Assembly (NCBI GenBank): GCA_964614265.1
Contig: CAZTKT010000010.1
Coordinates: 1 to 23,843, forward strand
Length of the DNA stretch: 23,843 nt
Reading direction: 5' to 3'
DNA from: JACQKD01 sp964614265
GTDB lineage: Bacteria; Patescibacteriota; Minisyncoccia; Phycocordibacterales; UBA918
The notes below the pieces were generated by a model that saw nothing but the letters and a program-made list of their open reading frames with translations, made no database searches and was not told where the DNA came from. Position 1 is the stretch's first letter; each line of letters begins with the position of its first letter. A program made the position numbers and the translations under genes. Below, in pieces: positions 1 through 8,640 of the stretch.

Positions 1-81
1 GCCATGTCCAACATCATGCTCCATCGGTTGGCGAGGGGTTTTTGAACATGCTCTAAGCTACGGTTTTCCACTCCACATGCA

Positions 82-110
82 TTACGATTGGCCACACTTC
101 TTGCTATACT
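82..110 (+). promoter_or_regulatory. Promoter for the T4SS-like cluster
   Basis: There is an extended -10 element, TGC followed by TATACT, at 102-110. A weak -35 (TTACGA, 82-87) lies 17 bp upstream of the hexamer. The hexamer ends 23 nt before the GTG start at 134, giving a predicted leader of about 16 nt. No gene is visible in 1-133. Confidence 0.5.
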
Positions 111-133
111 AGAAGAGTAGCTAACACATTTTT

Positions 134-1036
134 GTGAGAAGTATTTTTCGCGTAGGGGGCGCAATCCTTATCGGGGCCGGAATTGTCGGTGGTGTTTTGA
201 TTGTTAAGCACCGTAGTGAATATGCGCAGTCTGCTGACACACCCGCGCTTGTGGTCGCTCGTGGCGATGTTCGATCAGTGCAACCTGCGATTGATAGTGA
301 TAAAGACGGCATCCCCGACTGGGAGGAGACCCTTCGTGGTACCGATCCACAGAAGTACACGACGCTCTCGCAGGACACCTCCACCTCCGCGACTACCACC
401 CCGTACACACCACCAGTCACCCTCACGGGGCAGTTTTCGGAACATTTCCTTGAAAATATTCTCCGTTCCGGAGCCGGTAAAACAATGACAAAAGAAGAGC
501 AGGACGCAGTGGTACAGCAGTCACTTGGCGCACTCGACTCCCTCCCGCAAGACAAACGCTACACCCAATTAGATATCAAAAGTATCGCGGATAATAGCCT
601 CGGTTCGCTCCGCGCATATGGAAATGCCGTCGGTGACATACTGAAAAAAAACTCAATTCACAATAGACACGAGCTCGTGATCGTCTTTGAGGCAACCAAA
701 TCGGCAGATCCCACACGCCTACAAGAACTCCTACCGATCGAACGTGCCTACGCAGGAATGATACGCGACATGCTTCTCCTCGAAGCTCCCAGCAATCTCG
801 CAAAACAACACGTTGATCTCCTCAATGCGCTGTCGATTATTCACGGTGGTCTTGTCGCCATGCAACAGATATTCAGTGATCCGCTTCCGTCATTGGTACG
901 CGTACAGCGATATGAGGAAGATGCGAAGGGTCTATGGTATGGACTTACTAATATACGCGCCATGCTTGAAACACAGCATATTGCATATACCAGCGGGGAG
1001 CCAGGCGTCATCCTTTTTAGTATCCCCCGACCATGA
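134..1036 (+). CDS. Membrane-anchored protein with Asp-rich calcium-type motif
   Basis: Unrecognised protein of 300 aa, first gene of the T4SS-like cluster. Residues about 8-25 form one hydrophobic N-terminal helix, consistent with an uncleaved signal anchor that places the rest outside the cytoplasm. Residues 54-65 read DSDKDGIPDWEE, matching the DxDxDGxxDxxE calcium-binding loop of thrombospondin type 3 repeats. A Thr/Ser/Pro-rich linker (about 76-97) follows, then about 200 residues of mostly helical, charged sequence. The start is GTG at 134; no in-frame ATG precedes the hydrophobic helix and no clear Shine-Dalgarno is present. The stop overlaps the next start (ATGA), indicating translational coupling. 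The calcium role is inferred from the motif only; the function within the secretion cluster is unknown. Confidence 0.75.
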   Translation: MRSIFRVGGAILIGAGIVGGVLIVKHRSEYAQSADTPALVVARGDVRSVQPAIDSDKDGIPDWEETLRGTDPQKYTTLSQDTSTSATTTPYTPPVTLTGQFSEHFLENILRSGAGKTMTKEEQDAVVQQSLGALDSLPQDKRYTQLDIKSIADNSLGSLRAYGNAVGDILKKNSIHNRHELVIVFEATKSADPTRLQELLPIERAYAGMIRDMLLLEAPSNLAKQHVDLLNALSIIHGGLVAMQQIFSDPLPSLVRVQRYEEDAKGLWYGLTNIRAMLETQHIAYTSGEPGVILFSIPRP

Positions 1037-2658
1037 GATCACTCTCTCTATTAAAAAACCGCTGGGGTGATCTATTCACACGCAGATCACTTGCCGGTCT
1101 CCTCTGTGTTGCTATCGCGGGCGTCAGTTTTGGCCTCCATGTACCAAAAGCACAGGCGTCTGCAGAGCTTACCTTTGATGTTCCTGAAGAAATCACCAGT
1201 ATCATAGATACCATCTATACAACACTGGGTACCATTGCAACAAAGGTAATGGAGGGGTATCAGTGGGCCTTAAAACACAAAGAGATGGTTCTCGATGGGA
1301 TTGCATGGTACGCCGCAAAAATACTGCTCGCAGAAATGCAAAAATCAATGGTGCGGTGGATACACTCGGGGTTTGATGGGAAGCCAAACTTCGTCCAAGA
1401 CCTCGGTGGCTTCCTCGCAAACACCGCTGATAAAGTCGCTGGGCAGTTCATCTATGGAAGTGGTTTGAAGGCACTCTGTTCACCCTTTGCGTTCAATATC
1501 AAGATTGCACTCGCGGTGCAATACGCCGCCAAAGATACCCCCGTCCGCTGTACCCTAAGCGGGGTCGTCAACAACATAGACGGCTTTATGCGTGGTAACT
1601 TCTCTGACGGTGGTCTCGCGGGATGGTTTCAGATGACGGTCAATCCAAACAATAATTTCTTCGGTGCATCTGCTGCCGCAGAATCAGCACTCCTTGGCAA
1701 TATCGAACTAAAGAAAGGCCTGGATATTAATAAACTTCTCTTTGGAAAAGGTTTTCTGGGGAAAGAAGTGTGTAAAACAATACCTGAATACGAACCAAGT
1801 GATGGAGTTCCTACAGAAGCATCTGGTGCGCACGAAGAATGTCAGGTCGTCACCCCCGGCGATACGGTTTCACAGGCATTAAGTCGTCAGCTGGACTCAG
1901 GACGAGAATCGCTCCTCGCCGCAGACGAGATCGATGAAGTTATTTCAGCACTGTTCCAGCAACTTGCACTCAAGGTATTCACCGGCACACAGGGCCTCTT
2001 GGGATTGGCAGAAAAAGATGGGCAGTACGGTGCCACGCCGTATATTGATCAGATCAATAATCGCACATATGATTCGGTACCGGGAAAAAATGATGCTGGT
2101 GAGGACTTCATCCTTGTTGCAATCAAAAACGAAAATGAGTATCGCGCCCTCTGGACCAGTGTGGTTGTGGATGCCGACAAGGTACTGGCACGCATTACAG
2201 AACGTCAGGCAACGAGTACCGGCGAGGTCTCGACCTCGACCTGTCCAATGCTTGAAACTATTCGCACACGCGTGACGGCGATACGAACAAAGGCGTTACC
2301 AAGAAAAGAGTCTGGGGAGCAAAATCTCGTCATCCTTGACGCATTACAAGCACGGTATGTAAGAACGCAAGAAGATGCACTCTTTTCCACCACAGGAGGT
2401 GAGGAACTTTCGAAGGTGGTAAGTGAATTTACCCATCTGCAATCAGGCGGCGTACTCCATAGCGAGACCGACGTAGGAGAGGCAAAGATCCTCATAGAAG
2501 GGAGTGGCATTGATGACACACCGATAGAATCACCACCCGTCCCTGGCATCCCACTACCTATTAGACAAGAGCTTGAAAAACTCGCCACCCAGCTTGAGTC
2601 ACTGGTGTGTCCACCACCTGGTGGTGGAAGCGAAGGTGGGGGTGGCGGAAGCCCATAA
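1033..2658 (+). CDS. Large secreted protein of the T4SS-like cluster, unknown function
   Basis: 541 aa, not recognised as a named family. A signal peptide is clear: basic N-terminus (RR at 17-18), hydrophobic stretch about 19-33, and a plausible signal peptidase site near AQASA (about 40-44). The mature region is long and mixed helical with a few cysteines. It ends in a low-complexity Pro/Gly tail (PPPGGG then a Gly/Ser run). The start overlaps the upstream stop by 4 nt, and the stop is 3 nt before the VirB6-like gene, so all three genes are probably one transcript. Its position directly before the VirB6-like gene suggests an extracytoplasmic partner of the channel. That is inference from context; no motif supports an enzymatic role. 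Confidence 0.75.
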   Translation: MRSLSLLKNRWGDLFTRRSLAGLLCVAIAGVSFGLHVPKAQASAELTFDVPEEITSIIDTIYTTLGTIATKVMEGYQWALKHKEMVLDGIAWYAAKILLAEMQKSMVRWIHSGFDGKPNFVQDLGGFLANTADKVAGQFIYGSGLKALCSPFAFNIKIALAVQYAAKDTPVRCTLSGVVNNIDGFMRGNFSDGGLAGWFQMTVNPNNNFFGASAAAESALLGNIELKKGLDINKLLFGKGFLGKEVCKTIPEYEPSDGVPTEASGAHEECQVVTPGDTVSQALSRQLDSGRESLLAADEIDEVISALFQQLALKVFTGTQGLLGLAEKDGQYGATPYIDQINNRTYDSVPGKNDAGEDFILVAIKNENEYRALWTSVVVDADKVLARITERQATSTGEVSTSTCPMLETIRTRVTAIRTKALPRKESGEQNLVILDALQARYVRTQEDALFSTTGGEELSKVVSEFTHLQSGGVLHSETDVGEAKILIEGSGIDDTPIESPPVPGIPLPIRQELEKLATQLESLVCPPPGGGSEGGGGGSP

Positions 2659-2661
2659 CCT

Positions 2662-4839
2662 ATGCACACCCTTCGAACACATCGGACACTCATCACCCTC
2701 CTTCTTATTGGGGTGTTCTTTAGTGTGCCGTTGGTCACCAATGCAGTGGGGTTGAGTGACATTGTCATCACGGTAACGGGGTGGGCGTTGTATGTCGGTG
2801 CATCACTTTTTAATAAGGCGCTCGAATTATTTGTGCTTGGTATGGGTAAACTCATTACGGGACAACCAACACAACTGGGGCAGGGTAGTTTCAGTGTTGG
2901 CCTTGGGGTAAGTATTGATGTTATTTGGAAAACGGTCCGTGACCTCGTCAATCTCTCGTTCATCTTTGGTCTCATCTACGTCGGCTTTAAGACCATTCTC
3001 GACGCGGGAACGGACACTAAGAAGATGCTCTCCCAGATCATCATCTGTGCGCTCCTGGTAAACTTCAGCCTCTTTATCACTAAAGTAGTTATTGATGTCT
3101 CAAATGTCACTTCAAATGAGATATATAAAGCGATGAAGATAGCTCCAAGCGCGACCCAAGGAACAGCTTCCGGTAGCATTGGGATATCAGACGCCTTCTT
3201 GGCGCGTATGGGTCTTATTCAACTCGTGTCTCTTCCTCATGCGGGAGAGACGGTTACGACAGAAATCCCCGGCAGAGACCTTGGTAAGGAAGGTTATCTA
3301 CCATTTACGATCGGCGCTGGCCTCTTCATATTAGTTTCGGCATTCGTCTTTTTTGCTGGTGCCGTACTCATCACGATCCGTTTTGGTGTACTCGTGCTCC
3401 TCATGATGCTCTCTCCCATCGCGTTTGCCGCATGGGTGTTCCCTGCGCTGAAGAGCTGGTCAGAGGAATGGCGACATACGCTCTTGAGCCAAGCGTTCTT
3501 TGCTCCCGCATATCTGTTCATGCTCTATATTACCCTCAAACTCGCTGATGGGTATCAAAATGCCACAGGAGCTGCCGACGGTATCTATACCACAAAACTT
3601 TTTAATGAAGGATACACCAGTATCGCATTTTTCTCCCTCACCATTGTGATGATGGTCTCTTCGCTCGTCCTCGCTAAAAAAATGGGGGCATTCGGTGCGG
3701 CATACCTCCTCAATAAGGGGAAGGCGATGGCAACGGGAGTGCGGCGTACACTCACTCGTGGTGCACTCGCTCCACTTAAGGCAACAAGTGGTTTTGCTGG
3801 GAGGACTGTCTTGGGTCGATTGGGTGTAGCAGGTCAAAAGTTGAATGCACGTCTGGATACTACAAGACGTGGCCGTTTCGCCAAGACGATCGTTGGTGGT
3901 CTTTTAGGTACTCCAACAGAGCGTGGCCGACAGGAAAGACTCGAAAAGATGCAGAAAGGGAAGTACGGGGGTAGTTATTCTCATGAAGAGAATATTCAGT
4001 TTGAGAACAAACGGGTTCAGGCTCGCGAACAAGAACAGCGAAGACAGAATATATCCGCGGCTATTGCCGCAAGCACTGGCGCTCTCCCTGGAAGTCAACA
4101 GATGATTGACCTTGAGCATTCTATCGCCGGGGCGAGTGATGACCACATCATCAGCATGCTCAAAGGAAAGAGCAAGGGGAATCCTGAGTATGATGCACTT
4201 GTTTCGAATATGTCTGAAAAGCAGCTTGATGCAGTCATGAAGGCAAGGCCGGAGGAAATCAATGATGGCGCAAAAGAAGCACTGAAAACCGATCGTGGGC
4301 AATCGATTACCGTAAAACTACAGAACGAAGGAAAAACTGCTGACGATACCCAACGACAAAGAAACAATTTGCCGTTACGTGACCTTACGGATGCACAAAA
4401 GTTGAGTCTCGGTATCAAAAATGCAAATGCGTCCCAGCTCAAGGCACTTGGACTAGATGAGCTTCGATTCAATGCCGAAAACCTCACACAGTCACAGTTT
4501 GATGCGATCATGGCAAGTACTGACTACAGTCCAACAGAAAAAGCGCTCATTCGTGAAGAGCGCACAAGTAAACTATTTGCAAATTTCACTGCAAATCCAG
4601 CGGGCTTCTTTGCGGAACTCAAAGATGCCCACGTAAAAGCTGAAGATATCGCAAAACTACCTCGGTCGATCCTCACCAGTACTTTCGCTATACCATTCTT
4701 TACCAAAGGCATGCTTATCGAGATGCGACGCACTCTCGATGACTATGAACGTGCACAAATTAGAACGGATATTGAGGGCCTTGGTAACTCGCATATCGCG
4801 TATGACTGGCTGACTTCTGCACGAGGCCAAGACTTCTAA
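2662..4839 (+). CDS. VirB6/TrbL-like polytopic membrane protein
   Basis: 725 aa. The N-terminal half is strongly hydrophobic, with a leader-like helix (about 10-28) and further predicted membrane segments near 32-58, 95-112, 124-145, 216-252, 275-293 and 320-338. This fits the VirB6/TrbL family, the inner-membrane channel component of type IV secretion systems. The segment around 235-262 (ITIRFGVLVLLMMLSPIAFA) resembles the conserved core of TrbL/VirB6 proteins. From about 350 to 725 there is a long hydrophilic, Lys/Arg/Gln/Glu-rich tail, predicted helical, which is much longer than in classical VirB6 (about 300 aa in total). It lies 4 nt before the next gene in a PrgI/VirB4 cluster, which supports the assignment. 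No Shine-Dalgarno is visible. Confidence 0.8.
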   Translation: MHTLRTHRTLITLLLIGVFFSVPLVTNAVGLSDIVITVTGWALYVGASLFNKALELFVLGMGKLITGQPTQLGQGSFSVGLGVSIDVIWKTVRDLVNLSFIFGLIYVGFKTILDAGTDTKKMLSQIIICALLVNFSLFITKVVIDVSNVTSNEIYKAMKIAPSATQGTASGSIGISDAFLARMGLIQLVSLPHAGETVTTEIPGRDLGKEGYLPFTIGAGLFILVSAFVFFAGAVLITIRFGVLVLLMMLSPIAFAAWVFPALKSWSEEWRHTLLSQAFFAPAYLFMLYITLKLADGYQNATGAADGIYTTKLFNEGYTSIAFFSLTIVMMVSSLVLAKKMGAFGAAYLLNKGKAMATGVRRTLTRGALAPLKATSGFAGRTVLGRLGVAGQKLNARLDTTRRGRFAKTIVGGLLGTPTERGRQERLEKMQKGKYGGSYSHEENIQFENKRVQAREQEQRRQNISAAIAASTGALPGSQQMIDLEHSIAGASDDHIISMLKGKSKGNPEYDALVSNMSEKQLDAVMKARPEEINDGAKEALKTDRGQSITVKLQNEGKTADDTQRQRNNLPLRDLTDAQKLSLGIKNANASQLKALGLDELRFNAENLTQSQFDAIMASTDYSPTEKALIREERTSKLFANFTANPAGFFAELKDAHVKAEDIAKLPRSILTSTFAIPFFTKGMLIEMRRTLDDYERAQIRTDIEGLGNSHIAYDWLTSARGQDF

Positions 4840-4843
4840 CCAT

Positions 4844-5644
4844 ATGGAAATTACACGAGAACAACGAGAGGAACGATATCAAAAGGCCCCTGCTGGGGTG
4901 CAACAGATGTACGAATCTGACGAAAGTGGAAAATTTCTTTTTTCGATCTTCCAAAAACATGCACTGCCTCCTGAAAACTACCGCGCTTATGGGATCACTA
5001 TCGGTAATGTCATCCTCGGATTCTATCCCCTCTGGCAACTTCCTGAATTACTACACACAGCGCTCAGTATCACTCCAGCACAAGCAGAGGCAATAGCGAC
5101 AGACCTTCGTCCGTTTTTCGCTCCGTTAGAGCGGGTGGGTACCCCAGTACTTGAGAACACGCAGTCCACAGAAAAAGCAAACACTGCAGTGGTACACACT
5201 GTCGCAGAGACCCTCGTCCGAGATCTTCACCTCGATCCAGAACGGATTGTTCCGCTCATCAATATCGTAGGGGACACTGTCTTGGGGTTGGTTGCCGTGA
5301 ACGCATTGCCAGCACACATCCAAACCCAAATCGGCGCACCACTCCCACTCGCACAGCTCATCGCCGAGCACCTGCTGGTGTTGCTCGCGCAAGCACATGC
5401 ACTTCCTGTGACACCACCTCCAGCGCTTGCGCCAACGATCACTCCGAAACTAGTAACGCCCGCAACGTGGACACATGTAACGGTGCCGCCGGTTGTGGCG
5501 CCTCTATCACCACAGACACAACCGGCGGCACCGTCTATTCCACAATATCAAAAACCACTCATCACTGTTCCCCAATATCACAATGCACATCTCTACGAAC
5601 CACCACAAAACACTGACCAGCCACCGCCAACTCTTCCACAGTAA
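4844..5644 (+). CDS. Protein with duplicated helical domain and Pro-rich tail
   Basis: 266 aa, family not recognised, no signal peptide. It appears to contain two copies of a helical module of about 60 residues: roughly 34-94 and 122-183. Both share the order L-x-P-E, an inner G-x-x-x-LG, then LP, and later AQ..IA..L (LPPENY..ITIGNVILGF..LPELL versus LDPERI..NIVGDTVLGL..LPAHI). Residues about 187-266 are a Pro/Thr/Gln-rich low-complexity tail with repeated PQY motifs, likely disordered. It sits between the VirB6-like gene (4-nt gap) and prgI, so it is probably a cytoplasmic or membrane-associated accessory of the secretion machine. The duplication was read by eye and is moderately certain; the role is unknown. 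Confidence 0.7.
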   Translation: MEITREQREERYQKAPAGVQQMYESDESGKFLFSIFQKHALPPENYRAYGITIGNVILGFYPLWQLPELLHTALSITPAQAEAIATDLRPFFAPLERVGTPVLENTQSTEKANTAVVHTVAETLVRDLHLDPERIVPLINIVGDTVLGLVAVNALPAHIQTQIGAPLPLAQLIAEHLLVLLAQAHALPVTPPPALAPTITPKLVTPATWTHVTVPPVVAPLSPQTQPAAPSIPQYQKPLITVPQYHNAHLYEPPQNTDQPPPTLPQ

Positions 5645-5681
5645 TCAGGTATCAATGGTGTGTACGAATGAGATGACCGTG

Positions 5682-5687
5682 TATACT
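5682..5687 (+). promoter_or_regulatory. Possible internal promoter before prgI
   Basis: The 109-nt gap 5645-5753 is the largest inside the cluster and contains a TATACT hexamer at 5682-5687. No convincing -35 is present. It could give the prgI-virB4 half its own transcript. Confidence 0.3.
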
Positions 5688-5753
5688 GTGTGTATGTATC
5701 GCGAAACAGTGCGATGTGTAATTGTGCAATGATGTATCACTCACATATACTCT

Positions 5754-6173
5754 ATGCGTTTTGAAGTTCCACAATTCATTGAAGTAGAAGATAAAATCAT
5801 TGGGCCGTTCACCTGGAAACAGTTTGTGTATCTTGCCGGTGGGGCAGGAGCAGGCATCATGCTCTATCTGTCGTTGCCACTTGTCTTTTTCCTTCTGATC
5901 GCTGGGCCTATCATGGCACTTTCTGCAGGACTTGCCTTTTTTCCAGTCAATAATAGACCGCTGTCCATATTCCTGGAGGCAGTCATCACATATATCACCT
6001 CCACACGGCTCTATCTCTGGAAAAAAGAACAGGGGACACCGACCGCATCAGCGGTAGCACGCCAACCAGTCACCTACACCCCCCCAACCACCAACAGTAT
6101 TATGTCACTCTCGCGCAAGCTTGAACTTAATGCACTCAACAAAGGAGTGGCGGATACCGATGACGGTGTATAA
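5754..6173 (+). CDS. prgI: PrgI family T4SS membrane protein
   Basis: 139 aa. The N-terminus (RFEVPQFIEVEDKIIGPFTWKQF) is the typical opening of PrgI family proteins (PF12666), followed by two closely spaced membrane helices at about 26-43 and 45-66. A basic/aromatic segment (about 84-95) and a polar C-terminal tail follow. PrgI proteins are small inner-membrane components found next to VirB4 in Gram-positive conjugation systems and in patescibacterial T4SS clusters; here prgI is followed by a TraC-like gene and virB4, the expected order. A run of seven C (6079-6085) encodes part of a Pro-rich stretch. The ATG at 5754 fits the family N-terminus. No Shine-Dalgarno is seen. Confidence 0.85.
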   Translation: MRFEVPQFIEVEDKIIGPFTWKQFVYLAGGAGAGIMLYLSLPLVFFLLIAGPIMALSAGLAFFPVNNRPLSIFLEAVITYITSTRLYLWKKEQGTPTASAVARQPVTYTPPTTNSIMSLSRKLELNALNKGVADTDDGV

Positions 6174-6182
6174 CACAGCGAT

Positions 6183-6818
6183 ATGGCACAAACAATTCCA
6201 TCAGCACAAGAATTTGTCCCCCTGCAAGAGGTGCGTGACGGCATTGCCATCCTCAAGGATGGGGGATTGCGTGGTATTCTTATGGCTTCTTCTATCAACT
6301 TTGCGCTTAAATCACAAGATGAACAGCACGCCATCCTGTCACAGTTCCAAGCGTTTCTCAACACCCTTGATTTTTCACTCCAAATATATATTCAGTCGCG
6401 TGAATTAAATATAGCGCCGTACCTCGCCCTCTTGCACGAACGTGAACCACAGCAAGACAACGACCTCATGCGGGTACAGTTGCGTGAATACATTGGATTT
6501 ATTGAAAATTTTACGACGGAAACGGAGATCATGACAAAGAGTTTCTTTATAGTTGTCTCGTATACGCCCGCGACCATCAGTGTCACCAGTGGCCTGAGCA
6601 AACTCTGGCGAAAAAAGGACTCGAGTGACAGTGCCCTCGCACACGCCCGCTTTGACGAGGATCGTACCCAGCTTGAGCAACGAGTCGCTGTTGTGGAACA
6701 AGGCCTCAATCAGCTCGGTATTCGAACAGTGCTCCTCGGAACCAACGAGATCATTGAGCTCTTTTACCACCTCTTTAATCCCGCAGAACATACGAAAGCC
6801 CTACCAATAGGAAAATAA
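6183..6818 (+). CDS. TraC/VirB4 N-terminal-domain-like protein
   Basis: 211 aa with no ATPase motifs. The order FVPLQEVRDGIAILKDGGLRG, then SQFQAFLNTLDFSLQIYIQSRELN, then FFIVVSYTP matches the N-terminal domain seen in TraC/VirB4 ATPases, here encoded as a separate protein. In patescibacterial clusters this TraC-like protein typically precedes VirB4, and here only one nucleotide separates its stop (6818) from the VirB4 start (6820). It may form a platform with VirB4 and PrgI at the inner membrane (inference). VirB4 downstream has its own N-terminal region, so this is not simply a split gene. The start follows the prgI stop by 9 nt with no Shine-Dalgarno. Confidence 0.75.
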   Translation: MAQTIPSAQEFVPLQEVRDGIAILKDGGLRGILMASSINFALKSQDEQHAILSQFQAFLNTLDFSLQIYIQSRELNIAPYLALLHEREPQQDNDLMRVQLREYIGFIENFTTETEIMTKSFFIVVSYTPATISVTSGLSKLWRKKDSSDSALAHARFDEDRTQLEQRVAVVEQGLNQLGIRTVLLGTNEIIELFYHLFNPAEHTKALPIGK

Positions 6819-6819
6819 T

Positions 6820-8640
6820 ATGGGTATTCTTGATTTTCTAAAAAAGAAAGAGCCGACAAACGATGTGCTCGCAGGAGTGCTCCCTAAGGATATTGAGAAT
6901 GCAAGCGCGATGACACTCGAAGATGTGATCGCGCCGGGAGCAGTGGGTATTACCCCGCAAAATATCAACTTGAGTGGCAGACTCGTCAGTACGTTTTTTG
7001 CAATCTCCTTTCCGCGGTATCTCAATGACAGCTGGCTTGAGCCAGTGCTCAATCTCGAGAAAGTATTTGATGTCTCCATCATGATCCACCCAATGGACAC
7101 CGCAACGGTGCTCAAGCAATTTCAGAAGAAAGTAGCAGAAGTGCAAAGCCAGATCAATATCCGCACCGAGAAGGGATTTGTTCGTGATCCACAACTCGAT
7201 GCCGCCTACCGCAATCTTGAGGATTTGCGTGACAAGCTCCAGCAAGCAGAAGAGCGCCTCTTTAATGTGGGCCTCTATTTCGCTATTTATGGAGACTCCC
7301 AGCCAGAGCTTGACAAGACCAAAATAGAAATAAAAGCCATTCTCGATGCACGACTCGTCTACCTACGCCCCGCGCTGTTTCAACAATTACAGGGTTTCAA
7401 AAGCGTTATGCCGATCATGGACGACCAACTCGCGGTACACACCAAGCTGAACTCCTCTCCACTCTCTAGCTTCTTTCCGTTTACCTCCTTTGATCTCACC
7501 GCGGACACCGGCATCCTCTATGGCATCAATCGCCACAATTCTTCGCTTATTCTCTTTGATCGTTTTTCCCTTGAAAACTACAACTCGGTGACCTTCGCGA
7601 CCTCAGGTTCAGGGAAGTCATATGCAGCAAAACTTGAGATTCTCCGGTCGCTCATGTTTGGTGCCGAAGTCATCGTGATCGACCCTGAACATGAGTATGA
7701 ATATCTCGCAGAAGCCACTGGTGGCAGGTTTTTCAATATCTCACTCTCATCCGAACACCACATTAATCCGTTCGATCTCCCTGCGCCACTAGAAGACGAG
7801 TCCATTGAAGACGTCTTGCGTTCACACATCATTAGTCTCGTGGGACTATTCCGGCTGATGTTGAGCGGTCTCACTCCCGAAGAAGATGCAATCATTGACC
7901 GCGCGATCACCGAGACCTATGCGCTAAAAGATATCACCAGCGGTAGTAACTTCGCTGATCTCGAACCGCCACTGCTCTCAGACTTCGAGCTCGTCCTTGG
8001 TGGTATGGAGGGAAGTGAGTCCTTGGTGCAACGTCTCTCAAAATACACTAAAGGAACATGGTCAGGGTTTTTAAATCAGCCAACCAATGTAGATATCAAT
8101 CAAAAATTTGTTGTGTTCTCGCTCCGCGATATGGAGGATGAACTCAAGACGATCGCGATGTACATCATCACCCACCACATCTGGGGTGCAGTGCGACGAC
8201 AGTTGAAGAAACGCCTTCTCGTCATCGACGAAGCCTGGTGGATGATGAAGTCAGAAGACACTGCCTCGTTCCTCTACAGTATTGCCAAACGTGGACGCAA
8301 ATACTATCTCGGCCTCTCCACGATCACCCAGGACGTAGACGATTTCCTGCGCTCACCATACGGCATCCCAATGCTCACCAACTCATCAATCCAGCTCTTA
8401 ATGAAGCAATCAACCACTACGATCGATCGCGTTCAAGATACGTTTCATCTCACCGATGAAGAAAAATTTCTTCTTCTCGAGTCAGGACTGGGGGAGGGGA
8501 TCTTCTTTGCGGGCCTCAAACATGTCGCGATTAAAATCATCGCTTCCTACACGGAAGATCAGATCATCACCTCTGATCCCTCACAGCTCCTCCAGATTAA
8601 AAAGGCTCGCGCTGAACTTACCAATACACAAACACCATGA
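6820..8640 (+). CDS. virB4: VirB4-family T4SS ATPase
   Basis: 606 aa. VirB4 proteins are AAA-type ATPases that energise pilus biogenesis and substrate transfer at the inner membrane. The Walker A motif is ATSGSGKS at 260-267 with Lys266. Walker B is LLVIDEAWW with Asp470-Glu471, the DEAW signature typical of VirB4/TraC. Further family segments are VIDPEHEYEYLA (about 285-297), KRGRKYYLGLSTITQD (near 490-505), and NSSIQLLMKQ. The N-terminal 240 residues carry the usual VirB4 N-domain with a helical, charged stretch around 100-150. This is one of few genes here with a plausible ribosome binding site (AGGA about 8 nt before ATG). The stop overlaps the next start (ATGA, 8637-8640). Confidence 0.93.
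   Translation: MGILDFLKKKEPTNDVLAGVLPKDIENASAMTLEDVIAPGAVGITPQNINLSGRLVSTFFAISFPRYLNDSWLEPVLNLEKVFDVSIMIHPMDTATVLKQFQKKVAEVQSQINIRTEKGFVRDPQLDAAYRNLEDLRDKLQQAEERLFNVGLYFAIYGDSQPELDKTKIEIKAILDARLVYLRPALFQQLQGFKSVMPIMDDQLAVHTKLNSSPLSSFFPFTSFDLTADTGILYGINRHNSSLILFDRFSLENYNSVTFATSGSGKSYAAKLEILRSLMFGAEVIVIDPEHEYEYLAEATGGRFFNISLSSEHHINPFDLPAPLEDESIEDVLRSHIISLVGLFRLMLSGLTPEEDAIIDRAITETYALKDITSGSNFADLEPPLLSDFELVLGGMEGSESLVQRLSKYTKGTWSGFLNQPTNVDINQKFVVFSLRDMEDELKTIAMYIITHHIWGAVRRQLKKRLLVIDEAWWMMKSEDTASFLYSIAKRGRKYYLGLSTITQDVDDFLRSPYGIPMLTNSSIQLLMKQSTTTIDRVQDTFHLTDEEKFLLLESGLGEGIFFAGLKHVAIKIIASYTEDQIITSDPSQLLQIKKARAELTNTQTP

Noticed and set aside
2205..2975. 256-aa open frame on the minus strand
   Set aside because: Fully antisense to the secreted-protein and VirB6-like genes, has low-complexity Ser/Pro/Thr composition and no recognisable motif; it is a shadow of the real frames.
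5746..5751. TATACT directly before the prgI ATG as its promoter
   Set aside because: Only 2 nt separate it from the ATG, so transcription would begin inside the gene.
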